Shown here in pieces: positions 1-7,189 of a stretch of DNA of 64,000 nucleotides. The stretch is from the NCBI GenBank assembly GCA_934525065.1, contig CAKSYX010000001.1, forward strand, positions 62,001 through 126,000, written 5' to 3'. The notes under the pieces are model-generated. The model was not told where the DNA came from. It worked only from the letters and a program-made list of their open reading frames with translations, and did not search any database. The stretch's first letter is position 1; every line of letters starts with the position of its first letter. The translations under genes and the position numbers were made by a program. Origin of the DNA: an uncultured Eubacteriales bacterium (lineage in GTDB: Bacteria; Bacillota; Clostridia; Oscillospirales; Acutalibacteraceae).

Positions 1-949
1 CCATTCCGCCCTCAAGGTTCCGCTGAAGCTTCGTCTGCGGCATATTGTCCTCGGCAAAATAATGGAGAAACTGCTTCGGTGCGCTCGGAAGGTCAAGTTC
101 CTGTGCTCTTCCGGAAAAATTACTCCAGCAATCAATGATTTCTTCCTTGCTCGGTTTTTTGCCGTCAGCAAAGCGCATAAAAACAGCGCCCATATGACCG
201 TCAGAAACAGGAACGCGAATGCATTGAGCCGTGAAGGCAGGGGAGGCAGCATTGACAATCTTTTCGTCCTCAACCGTACCCCAGATCTTAAGCGGTTCCT
301 GCTCGCTCTTTTCTTCTTCTCCGCCAATAAAGGGGATCACGTTATCAATCATTTCAGGCCAGGTTTTGAACGTCTTTCCTGCTCCCGAAATTGCCTGATA
401 GGTGCAGACAAGAACTTCCTTTACACCATACTTTCTGTCGAGCGGATAAATCGCCGGAACATAGCTTTGAAGTGAGCAGTTCGACTTTACGGCAATGAAG
501 CCGCGCTTTGTTCCAAGTCTTTTTTTCTGGGCATCAATAACTTTGATATGGTCAGCATTGATTTCAGGAATCACCATCGGAACATCAGGTGTGCCCCTGT
601 GTGCGCTGTTGTTTGAAATGACGGGACACTCAGCTTTTGCATATGCTTCCTCAAGAGCTCTGATTTCATCCTTTTTCATGTCAACGGCACAGAAAACAAA
701 ATCGACAAGCGAAGCGATTTTTTCAATATCTGCTGTTGCGTCCATAACAACAAGTTTTGCAATATTCTCCGGAATTTCGCAGTCAAAGGCCCATTTTGAA
801 CCAACCGCATCCTTATAGGTCTTTCCTGCCGAACGAGGGCTTGCGGCAACGACCGTTACGTTGAACCACGGGTGTTCGGCGAGCAGCATAGCAAACCGCT
901 GGCCAACCATACCGGTTGCACCGATAATTCCAACATTGTATTTTTTCAT
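1..949 (-). CDS. asd: Aspartate-semialdehyde dehydrogenase, 3' end outside window
   Basis: Reduces L-aspartyl-4-phosphate to aspartate semialdehyde, the branch point to lysine/diaminopimelate, threonine and methionine. Translation of the minus strand starts MKKYNVGIIGATGMVGQRF, a Rossmann GxxGxxG nucleotide-binding start, and has the KSNCSLQSY segment with the probable catalytic cysteine near residue 160. The spacing and the NNSAHRG segment resemble the archaeal/fungal-like Asd type found in many Clostridia. A GAGGTG ribosome site precedes ATG 949. About 316 codons are inside the window; the usual length is about 360, so only the C-terminus is missing. It is transcribed divergently from queA. 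Confidence 0.93.
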   Translation of the reverse strand, partial: MKKYNVGIIGATGMVGQRFAMLLAEHPWFNVTVVAASPRSAGKTYKDAVGSKWAFDCEIPENIAKLVVMDATADIEKIASLVDFVFCAVDMKKDEIRALEEAYAKAECPVISNNSAHRGTPDVPMVIPEINADHIKVIDAQKKRLGTKRGFIAVKSNCSLQSYVPAIYPLDRKYGVKEVLVCTYQAISGAGKTFKTWPEMIDNVIPFIGGEEEKSEQEPLKIWGTVEDEKIVNAASPAFTAQCIRVPVSDGHMGAVFMRFADGKKPSKEEIIDCWSNFSGRAQELDLPSAPKQFLHYFAEDNMPQTKLQRNLEGGM

Positions 950-990
950 AAACATACACCTCAATTTTTAAAGTATTTTAGCGTAAACAG

Positions 991-1019
991 TTGATTAAAA
1001 CAGCAAATTGCACTATAAT
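991..1019 (+). promoter_or_regulatory. Sigma-A-type promoter of queA-tgt
   Basis: TTGATT at 991-996 and a perfect TATAAT at 1014-1019 are separated by 17 bp, in the asd/queA divergent gap and about 80 bp before the queA start. Confidence 0.6.
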
Positions 1020-1100
1020 TATAAAGTTATTTTATATGATATCACGATTTTTTACTTACGTCAATTGTATACTTTGACAAAGTACGCTGAGGTGAAGCCA

Positions 1101-2123
1101 ATGAAAACGTCCGATTTTTACTATGACCTTCCAAAAGAATTGATTGCCCAACACCCGACTGAAAAACGCGACAATTCACGTCTGATGGTCATTGGAAGAA
1201 AAAGCGGTGAAATTAAGCATAAACATTTTTATGACATAGTTGATGAACTTGAAAGCGGAGACTGCCTTGTTCTCAATAACACACGCGTTCTTCCGGCGAG
1301 AATTTACGGCGTAAAAGAGGGAACAGGCGCCCGCGTTGAATTTCTCCTTCTTGTGAATAAGGGAGACGATGTATGGGAAGTTATTGCCGGACCCGGCAAG
1401 CGCGCAAAATGCGGGGCAAGGTTCTCGTTTGGAGAAAAGCTTTCCTGTGAAGTTGTTGACGTTCTTGAAAATGGCAATCGATTGGTTAAGTTCTTTTATG
1501 ATGGCAATTTTTACGCAATTCTTGACGAAGTCGGCCAAATGCCTCTTCCACCGTATATCACTGAAAAGCTCGAAGATCAGTCACGCTATCAGACAGTATA
1601 CAGCGAAAAGCTCGGTTCGGCAGCCGCGCCGACGGCCGGGCTGCATTTTACAAACGAGTTGCTTGAAAAAATCCGTAGCAAGGGTGTCAGAATAGCTTAT
1701 GTAACGTTACACGTCGGTCTCGGAACCTTCAGGCCCGTTAAGGTTTCCGAAATCTCAGAGCATACTATGCACAGCGAACACTATTGGTTACCGAAAGAGA
1801 CTGCCGAAATAATTAACGAAACGAAGAAAAGCGGCCGCAGAGTTATAGCTGTGGGAACAACAAGCTGCCGTACCCTTGAATCTGTTGCGACCTTCAAAGG
1901 TAAAATTGAAGAGAGCGAAGGCTGGACGGATATTTTCATTTATCCGGGTTATGAATTTAAGTGTATAGACGGCCTAATTACGAATTTCCATCTGCCCGAA
2001 AGTACGCTGATCATGCTTGTCAGTGCCTTTTGCGGCTACGAAAACACTATGAACTTTTATAAGGTTGCCGTTGATAATCGCTACAGATTTTTTTCTTTTG
2101 GAGACGCCTGCTTTATCGTGTGA
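1101..2123 (+). CDS. queA: S-adenosylmethionine:tRNA ribosyltransferase-isomerase
   Basis: Transfers and isomerises the ribose of SAM onto 7-aminomethyl-7-deazaguanine in tRNA, giving epoxyqueuosine. The 340-aa protein starts [19 protein letters not shown], the family signature, and has the [13 protein letters not shown] segment near residue 173 and [16 protein letters not shown] near the C-terminus. ATG 1101 is chosen over an upstream in-frame ATG at 1008 because a GAGGTGAAG ribosome site lies just before it and family similarity begins there. tgt follows 27 bp downstream. Confidence 0.97.
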   Translation: MKTSDFYYDLPKELIAQHPTEKRDNSRLMVIGRKSGEIKHKHFYDIVDELESGDCLVLNNTRVLPARIYGVKEGTGARVEFLLLVNKGDDVWEVIAGPGKRAKCGARFSFGEKLSCEVVDVLENGNRLVKFFYDGNFYAILDEVGQMPLPPYITEKLEDQSRYQTVYSEKLGSAAAPTAGLHFTNELLEKIRSKGVRIAYVTLHVGLGTFRPVKVSEISEHTMHSEHYWLPKETAEIINETKKSGRRVIAVGTTSCRTLESVATFKGKIEESEGWTDIFIYPGYEFKCIDGLITNFHLPESTLIMLVSAFCGYENTMNFYKVAVDNRYRFFSFGDACFIV

Positions 2124-2150
2124 AAAATTCACAATTGAAAGGAAAACAGA

Positions 2151-3281
2151 ATGTATAAGCTTATTAAAACCAATAATAATGCCAGGCGCGGTGAGTTTAT
2201 TACAGTTCATGGAACCGTTCAGACACCGGCGTTTATGAACGTCGCAACTTGCGGAGCGATAAAGGGTGCGCTTTCTGCGCTCGATTTGAAAGAGCTCAAG
2301 TGTCAGGTCATGCTTTCAAATACCTATCATCTTCACGTCAGACCGGGTGATGAGCTTGTTCGCAGTATGGGCGGTCTTCATAAATTTACTCGCTGGGACG
2401 GTCCGATTCTCACAGACAGCGGCGGATTTCAGGTTTTTTCCCTTGCCGGACTAAGGAAGATTACCGAAGAGGGTGTAACATTCGCATCACATGTAGATGG
2501 AAGAAGAATTTTTATGGGGCCTGAGGAAAGCATGACTATCCAGTCAAACCTCGGTTCAACTATTGCTATGGCTTTTGATGAATGTGTTGAAAATCCGGCA
2601 AAGTATGAATATGCAAAGCAATCCTGTGAACGTACTGTGCGCTGGCTTAAGCGCTGCAAAGCAAAAATGCAGGAACTGAATGCAAAACCGGGAACAATCA
2701 ATCCGAATCAGCTTCTTTTTGGTATTAACCAGGGCTGCACATTTGAGGATCTCAGAATCGAAAACATGAAGCAGATTGCCGAGCTTGACCTTGACGGCTA
2801 TGCGATAGGCGGTCTTGCTGTCGGTGAGCCAAAGGAGGAAATGTATCGCATCATTTCCGCAGTCGAACCGTATATGCCGAAAAACAAGATACGATACCTA
2901 ATGGGTGTCGGAACTCCGGGAAATATCATAGAAGCTGTCAGCAGGGGAGTTGACTTGTTTGACTGTGTAATGCCCAGCCGCAACGCACGTCACGGACATC
3001 TTTTCACGCACCGCGGAATTATCAACATAAATAACGCCAAATATGAAAAGGATTCACAGCCGATAGACACCGAATGTGATTGCCCGACGTGCAGAAACTT
3101 TTCACGCTCTTATATCAGACACCTTTTCAAATGCAAAGAAATGCTTGCCATGCGGCTTTGCGTTATGCATAATCTTTATTTTTACAACAGCCTTTTGGAA
3201 AGAATTCGTTTTGAACTTGATAATGACACCTTTGAAGAATTTAAAAATACACATGTTGACTTGCTTGACACACGGATTTGA
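2151..3281 (+). CDS. tgt: tRNA-guanine transglycosylase
   Basis: Exchanges guanine-34 of GUN-anticodon tRNAs for the queuosine precursor preQ1. The 376-aa protein has the family motifs LTDSGGFQVFSL near residue 90, the FGINQG segment, GGLAVGEP, the nucleophile region DLFDCVMPSRNARHG, and a C-terminal zinc site of three cysteines (CDCPTC) plus a downstream histidine. A GAAAGG ribosome site precedes ATG 2151. It forms an operon with queA. Confidence 0.97.
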   Translation: MYKLIKTNNNARRGEFITVHGTVQTPAFMNVATCGAIKGALSALDLKELKCQVMLSNTYHLHVRPGDELVRSMGGLHKFTRWDGPILTDSGGFQVFSLAGLRKITEEGVTFASHVDGRRIFMGPEESMTIQSNLGSTIAMAFDECVENPAKYEYAKQSCERTVRWLKRCKAKMQELNAKPGTINPNQLLFGINQGCTFEDLRIENMKQIAELDLDGYAIGGLAVGEPKEEMYRIISAVEPYMPKNKIRYLMGVGTPGNIIEAVSRGVDLFDCVMPSRNARHGHLFTHRGIININNAKYEKDSQPIDTECDCPTCRNFSRSYIRHLFKCKEMLAMRLCVMHNLYFYNSLLERIRFELDNDTFEEFKNTHVDLLDTRI

Positions 3282-3342
3282 TTAAAAGTTGCTGACTTTT
3301 CAGACTTTTTATTTAAAAGTGACTAAAATCTTGAAAATACTC

Positions 3343-3371
3343 TTGCATTGACATGATAAAAAATGTATAAT
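3343..3371 (+). promoter_or_regulatory. Probable promoter of yajC
   Basis: TTGCAT at 3343-3348 and TATAAT at 3366-3371 with a 17-bp spacer, shortly before the yajC ribosome site. An overlapping TTGACA at 3348 is too close to the -10 (12 bp) to pair with it. Confidence 0.55.
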
Positions 3372-3402
3372 ACTTTCATTATGTTTGTTGGAGGAAGCAG
3401 AA

Positions 3403-3810
3403 ATGAATTTTTATTTTTTGGAGCAGGCCGCAACTAATGCCGCAGGAAGCTCAAAAACAATGCTCATTCTTCTCATTGGCATGTTTGTCGTAATGTATTT
3501 TGTTGTCATGCGTCCGCAGAAGAAGAGGCAAAAGGAAGAGCAGGAAATGCGCAACGCCGTTGAAATCGGTGATGAGATTACTACCATTGGCGGAATCTGC
3601 GGCCGTGTTGTAACGGTTAAGGAAAACAACCTTATCATCGAAACCGGTGCCGACAGAAACAGGATGCAGATCACTCGCTGGGCAATTCAGTCCAACGACA
3701 GCGCAAATGAAAGACTCGCTGCCGAGAGAGCTGCTGCTAAGGAAGCTGCCGAAAAGGCAAAGGCTGAAAAGAAAGCAGCCAAAGGTAAAAAGAGCAAGAA
3801 AGAAGACTGA
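3403..3810 (+). CDS. yajC: Preprotein translocase subunit YajC
   Basis: Accessory membrane subunit of the Sec translocon, which associates with SecDF. The 135-aa protein has one N-terminal membrane segment (about residues 20-38) followed by VMRPQKKRQKEEQ and the YajC signature GDEITTIGGICGRV. A longer than usual Ala/Lys/Glu-rich tail may form a helix. The start is ATG 3403 after GGAGGA; an upstream in-frame TTG at 3385 would leave no ribosome site. secDF is not adjacent here. Confidence 0.93.
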   Translation: MNFYFLEQAATNAAGSSKTMLILLIGMFVVMYFVVMRPQKKRQKEEQEMRNAVEIGDEITTIGGICGRVVTVKENNLIIETGADRNRMQITRWAIQSNDSANERLAAERAAAKEAAEKAKAEKKAAKGKKSKKED

Positions 3811-3840
3811 TACTCTTTTCTTCTGCATAAACGACAGTGC

Positions 3841-3884
3841 CTCCTCATATTCTTTAACAACAAGGATATGAGGAGGAATTTTTA
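3841..3884 (+). terminator. Hairpin between yajC and the next gene that includes its ribosome site
   Basis: CCTCCTCATAT pairs with ATATGAGGAGG about 16 nt downstream, followed by a T-run. It looks like the yajC terminator, but the 3' arm GAGGAGG is also the ribosome site of the gene starting at 3884, so in read-through RNA the site would be masked. Confidence 0.6.
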
Positions 3885-4312
3885 TGTCCGCTCCAAAAAC
3901 AAGACGAGCAAAAAGGGCCGAAGCCTTAAGTTTGCCGGTTCAGACATTTATTAAAACGCAGTTGCTTGCAGCGATTCTATATTCCGGACTTTTCTTTGCT
4001 GTCAGTGTTGCTGCGCTGTCTGTTGACTTACCCGAATGCTATATGTTTTATGCTTGTGTTCTTTCTTTCTCAGCCGGTTCATTTGTCTGCGCCTTTTTTG
4101 CTGCCGGAAAGCTGCATAAAAACGGAATGGTCACAGGTTTATTATTCTGCTTACCGTTCAACACTCTTGTTATCATTATCTCATTAGCTGTTAATTCGTT
4201 CAAAATTGATTTGTCCGCTGCTGTTGCATACTTTATACTTGTTGTAACATCAATGCTCGGCGGAATTGTTGCTGTTAACAGAAAGAGTAAACCCAAAATA
4301 AGAGTAAAATAA
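3884..4312 (+). CDS. TIGR04086-type four-helix membrane protein
   Basis: 142-aa protein with a basic N-terminus and four predicted membrane segments (about residues 28-48, 56-75, 85-103 and 109-130), ending in a basic tail. Size, topology and the position directly after yajC fit the clostridial TIGR04086 membrane family, whose function is not established; I assign it from memory of that pattern and not from a catalytic motif. Its ribosome site lies in the 3' arm of the preceding hairpin. Confidence 0.65.
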   Translation: MSAPKTRRAKRAEALSLPVQTFIKTQLLAAILYSGLFFAVSVAALSVDLPECYMFYACVLSFSAGSFVCAFFAAGKLHKNGMVTGLLFCLPFNTLVIIISLAVNSFKIDLSAAVAYFILVVTSMLGGIVAVNRKSKPKIRVK

Positions 4313-4327
4313 AAGGGGACAGGGCAG

Positions 4328-4960
4328 ATGAAAATAAATGCTGTTTTTTTAAAAAAATCAGGAGTAAGACGAACAGGATTTCATACGGACGATGCAGAAA
4401 AAAGTCTTATACTTATTTTTGCAATCATGATGGTGTCTGTAATTTTCGGCGCGCTGGCATATACACTGAATCGTAATGCTTTTGGCGGAGAAATTTGTAA
4501 TTGCTTTGTATCTTTGCTTACAAATACAAACGGGAAAACCTTAATCGAGATTTTTTCCGGGTTTTATATCATTGATTTATTTGTTTTATTTTTGCTCACG
4601 GTTTTCGCAACTGCATCTTTCGGTTCCTTCCCGGCAATAATCACAGTATTTTTCAGAACTGTAGGAATCGGCACAATTGGAGCATATTTGTTCGCGAATT
4701 ATTCTTTCACCGGGCTTAAATACTATTTACTGATTATTTTACCGGGTAAGGTTATTTTATTCTTCGGATTGCTCCTTGCAGCTCAAAACTGCCTAAGGAC
4801 AAGCAAAAAAACAAAGCAAATAATTGACGGCAAAACAGGCGAAACGATTGACAGAAAACTGTTTTTCTTTCGTAACGCTGTCTGCGGAGCAATTTTTGCT
4901 TTGTCTGCGTTGACAGATACATGCTTGATGTACTTTTTGTCAGGTAAATTTAATTTTTAG
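4328..4960 (+). CDS. SpoIIM-like polytopic membrane protein
   Basis: 210-aa protein with an initial cytoplasmic segment and about five hydrophobic helices (about residues 25-45, 75-100, 105-125, 132-155 and 180-205). Topology, length and position beside a XerD-type recombinase, as in the Bacillus spoIIM-xerD neighbourhood, suggest stage II sporulation protein M, part of the SpoIIDMP peptidoglycan-remodelling machine for forespore engulfment. No diagnostic motif was identified, so it could be another DUF95-like protein. A GGGGACAGGGCAG ribosome site precedes the ATG. Its 3' end overlaps that of the convergent xerD gene by 11 bp. Confidence 0.55.
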   Translation: MKINAVFLKKSGVRRTGFHTDDAEKSLILIFAIMMVSVIFGALAYTLNRNAFGGEICNCFVSLLTNTNGKTLIEIFSGFYIIDLFVLFLLTVFATASFGSFPAIITVFFRTVGIGTIGAYLFANYSFTGLKYYLLIILPGKVILFFGLLLAAQNCLRTSKKTKQIIDGKTGETIDRKLFFFRNAVCGAIFALSALTDTCLMYFLSGKFNF

Positions 4961-5936
4961 ATGCATTATTGTTCAGAGGATTGCTTTCAATTGCCGCGCG
5001 CAGTCTTTTGTCGTCAACGTGGGTATATATCTCGGTTGTTGAAAGGTTTTCGTGACCTAACATTTCCTTGAGGACGAGAACATCGACACCGCTGTGCTGA
5101 TAAAGAAGCGTTGCGGCTGTATGCCTGAGCTTGTGCACAGAATAATGCTGACCGTCAAGGCCGATTTTTTCGAGGTTACGATATACCATGAGCTGAACCG
5201 CCTGACGACCGATGCGTTTTTTCAATCTGCTTACAAACAGTGCATTCCTTGCGTCACCCTTCAAACCGTCAACCGGGCGAACGGCAAGGTATGATTTTAA
5301 CGCATCAACACAGGCATCGTTTAAATAAAGCCTTCGCTGTTTGTTGCCTTTACCGACCACTGTGATTGTTCGTTCCTCAAAGCAGATATCGCTCAAATTA
5401 AGTCCGACAAGTTCAGCGAGACGCAGTCCGCAGTTAAGAAACAGAGTGATGATACAAAAATCCCGCACTTTATTTGGGCCGTCAACGGCGTTAAGCAAGT
5501 CAATGCTTTGCTCAAGCGTAAGATAACGCGGCAGGCGTTTCTTTTCGGCCATGATTTGAAGCTGCGAAACAGGGTTTGACGGAACATACTTCATATTGTC
5601 AGATATATATTTGTAAAAGCTTCTTATTGAAGAAGCTTTTCTTTTTCTTGTTGTCGGATTGTTGCCTCTTTCCTGAGCGCAATAAGTCAAAAACGAATAA
5701 ATATCCTTGAGCGTTATTTCTGATAAAAACTTATCGTCAATAAAGGAAAGATCAAAATTAACTCCGAGTTCTTGAGGTGAAATCGAGCGCCTTTCAGCAA
5801 CGATGTATTCAAAAAGAAGTCTTAAATCGCGCGCATATCCATTAACTGTAAGCTCGGAGGCGTTTTTAACAACAAGAATATGATGCAAAAACTCGTTGAC
5901 ACGCTCCGGAAGAAGCTTGGGATCATAGTCTTTCAT
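4950..5936 (-). CDS. xerD: XerC/XerD-type tyrosine recombinase
   Basis: Site-specific recombinase of 328 aa with an N-terminal SAM-like core-binding domain (about 10-115) and a C-terminal catalytic domain. The catalytic set is complete: Arg172 (CGLRLAE), a lysine in GKGNKQ near 196, His268 and Arg271 (HKLRH), His295 (LGHENL) and nucleophile Tyr304 (IYTHV). ATG 5936 is preferred to an upstream in-frame ATG (6092) that adds a low-complexity hydrophobic stretch; the ribosome site is a weak GGTGTGGTGA. It resolves chromosome dimers at dif in this family. It lies outside the prophage but only about 650 bp from the phage attachment site, so it is the best candidate for integrating the phage. XerC and XerD cannot be told apart with certainty here. 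Confidence 0.88.
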   Translation of the reverse strand: MKDYDPKLLPERVNEFLHHILVVKNASELTVNGYARDLRLLFEYIVAERRSISPQELGVNFDLSFIDDKFLSEITLKDIYSFLTYCAQERGNNPTTRKRKASSIRSFYKYISDNMKYVPSNPVSQLQIMAEKKRLPRYLTLEQSIDLLNAVDGPNKVRDFCIITLFLNCGLRLAELVGLNLSDICFEERTITVVGKGNKQRRLYLNDACVDALKSYLAVRPVDGLKGDARNALFVSRLKKRIGRQAVQLMVYRNLEKIGLDGQHYSVHKLRHTAATLLYQHSGVDVLVLKEMLGHENLSTTEIYTHVDDKRLRAAIESNPLNNNASKN

Positions 5937-6210
5937 AAAGTCACCACACCAACGTGAAACTGTTTCATACGCAACCAATGAAACTAAAATAATTATAATA
6001 CAAAAGAGACGATAAATCAATTGAAACCGGTGCGAAAAATCGATTGCAATGAAAATGAAAATAATCCAGATTTTTGTTTTACATTTATTCATATATAAAT
6101 CACGTGCAGAAAATCTTCAGCATTTAAACAAAAAAATAAAATAGACTGTAGTACCATCCGTTAAACGTGTGGTATATGAATAGCAAAAAAATGTTGATTT
6201 ATACCGATAA

Positions 6211-6360
6211 AAGCATGGCAAAATCACATATGAGGACGTACACGATTACAGTTATGAACTTTCGGACGGCCATATATATGAGAATGCCGTTGTGTATTCT
6301 CAGGGAACGATTAAGAGAGCAAAAATTATTGAACACGAGGAGTTTATTGAAATTGAATAA
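6211..6360 (+). pseudogene. C-terminal remnant of an unknown protein beside the attachment site
   Basis: An open frame, read from just after a stop at 6208-6210, encodes about 49 residues of protein-like composition (ITYEDVHDYSYELSDGHIYE and onwards, ending EFIEIE). It has no start codon or ribosome site of its own and appears truncated or frameshifted upstream; the region from 5937 to 6210 holds no other recognisable gene. Its 3' end overlaps the start of the next small gene, and that gene's ribosome site GAGGAG lies inside it, as in a translationally coupled pair. Probably debris of an earlier mobile element. Confidence 0.4.
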
Positions 6361-6556
6361 TTTTGAAGTTATTTTGTATCAATTCTTTTTTGCCGAAGAA
6401 GTTCGGCTTCTTGATAAAATCAATCAAAATTATGAAATGCTTTCAAAGGACAAACTATGGAGTCCTTACATATTGGAGTATTATAAATCCTGTGTCCGGT
6501 ATGAGTATTTTTGCGAGCTTAACCGAAAAGTTACAGAAATACTTCGTAGGAGCTGA
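6353..6556 (+). CDS. Small FAEE-family protein outside the prophage, homologue of the phage's last gene
   Basis: 67-aa product from TTG 6353, about 10 nt after GAGGAG. It aligns without gaps over about 58 residues with the phage gene at 6621-6857: both share F-x-FAEE-x-R near the N-terminus and S-x-YI-x-x-YY-x(4)-RYE-x(6)-RK in the second half, about 29% identity by my hand alignment. It ends about 30 bp before the attachment palindrome and points towards it, the mirror image of the phage copy. Function unknown; the acidic/aromatic helical look suggests a small cytosolic protein. Probably the surviving end of a related phage. Confidence 0.6.
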   Translation: MNNFEVILYQFFFAEEVRLLDKINQNYEMLSKDKLWSPYILEYYKSCVRYEYFCELNRKVTEILRRS

Positions 6557-6574
6557 CTTGTGCATATTATATAA

Positions 6575-6617
6575 AAAGCATACTCTGAACTATACAAAAC
6601 AATTATTTTGTATAGTT
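6575..6617. other. Left attachment junction (attL), Xer/dif-like palindrome
   Basis: AACTATACAAAA (6588-6599), centre CAATTA (6600-6605) and TTTTGTATAGTT (6606-6617) form a perfect 12-6-12 palindrome, the geometry of a XerC/XerD core site. The outer chromosomal flank AAAGCATACTCTG (6575-6587) recurs inverted right of attR. The right arm plus part of the centre, TTATTTTGTATAGTT (6603-6617), is directly repeated at 12798-12812. Confidence 0.8.
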
Positions 6618-6620
6618 AAA

Positions 6621-6857
6621 TCAGGGCATATTGAACAAGTCTTTATCAAACGTACTGATCAGCAGAAACATCTTTCTTTCAAAAATTTTGTAGTCCTCAT
6701 ATCGCCTAACGGCTTCGTAGTATTTGATAATGTAGTAGCTATCGAAATCATTCATCAACATCAGCCGCCGAAATGAAAAAACAGCTTCTTCCTGCCGGCT
6801 CTCTTCGGCGAAAAGGAACTCATATATTAAAATCAACAATCTATCTAAATCTGACAA
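6621..6857 (-). CDS. Small FAEE-family protein, last gene of the prophage
   Basis: 78-aa product from TTG 6857, 5 nt after GGTGGTGA; an upstream ATG at 6980 would read antisense-like through the preceding gene and terminator. The sequence has FLFAEESR near residue 15 and YYIIKYYEAVRRYED near 41-55, is helical and charged, and has no signal peptide. It is homologous to the chromosomal gene at 6353-6556 but inverted relative to it, with both stop codons facing the attachment site. It lies after the terminator of the morphogenesis operon, so it may have its own promoter or depend on read-through. Function unknown. Confidence 0.6.
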   Translation of the reverse strand: MSDLDRLLILIYEFLFAEESRQEEAVFSFRRLMLMNDFDSYYIIKYYEAVRRYEDYKIFERKMFLLISTFDKDLFNMP

Positions 6858-6873
6858 AACAATCACCACCAGA

Positions 6874-6912
6874 TAAACGGCTGCCAATGCTACGCATTTT
6901 GGCAGCCGTTTA
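6874..6912 (-). terminator. Terminator of the phage morphogenesis operon
   Basis: A 14-bp perfect stem, TAAACGGCTGCCAA (6874-6887) with TTGGCAGCCGTTTA (6899-6912), and an 11-nt loop, 3 bp after the stop codon at 6916. The T-run is short. Confidence 0.65.
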
Positions 6913-6915
6913 ATG

Positions 6916-7188
6916 TTAATCAATTCCCAACATAGGAATCTTCCGAAGAATCCACATGATAAAGTTATATATTCTTTCAAAGTTAACGACTACTACAAGC
7001 AATGGCAAACCAAATTTGACAAGCGACCAAGGTATGAATAGATCTATCAGGCTTTGAGCTGTTTCCATCATCGTTGTAAAATATGACACACCGTTGTTGA
7101 ACTCTTCACCGGCACCGGGTATATTAATCCAGCCTAAAAGCGTCTGTAGAAGCGTTTTGAAAGCATTGAAAATTGTTTCAATAAACAT
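6916..7188 (-). CDS. pVI-like minor coat/assembly membrane protein
   Basis: 90-aa protein beginning MFIETIFNAFKTLLQTLLGW, an amphipathic helix, with a strong C-terminal membrane segment (about residues 57-80) and a short basic end. ATG 7188 follows GGGGGTAAG with about 4 nt spacing; ATG 7230 is in frame but lacks a ribosome site. It overlaps the stop of the preceding surface-protein gene. Position after the large adsorption-type protein corresponds to gene VI of Ff phages, whose product caps the virion end; that role is inference from position and topology. Confidence 0.6.
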   Translation of the reverse strand: MFIETIFNAFKTLLQTLLGWINIPGAGEEFNNGVSYFTTMMETAQSLIDLFIPWSLVKFGLPLLVVVVNFERIYNFIMWILRKIPMLGID

Positions 7189-7189
7189 A

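Noticed and set aside
6363..6776. 137-codon plus-strand frame crossing the left attachment site
   Set aside because: It runs in another frame of the small FAEE gene and then antisense to the phage copy; the FAEE frame is supported by homology.
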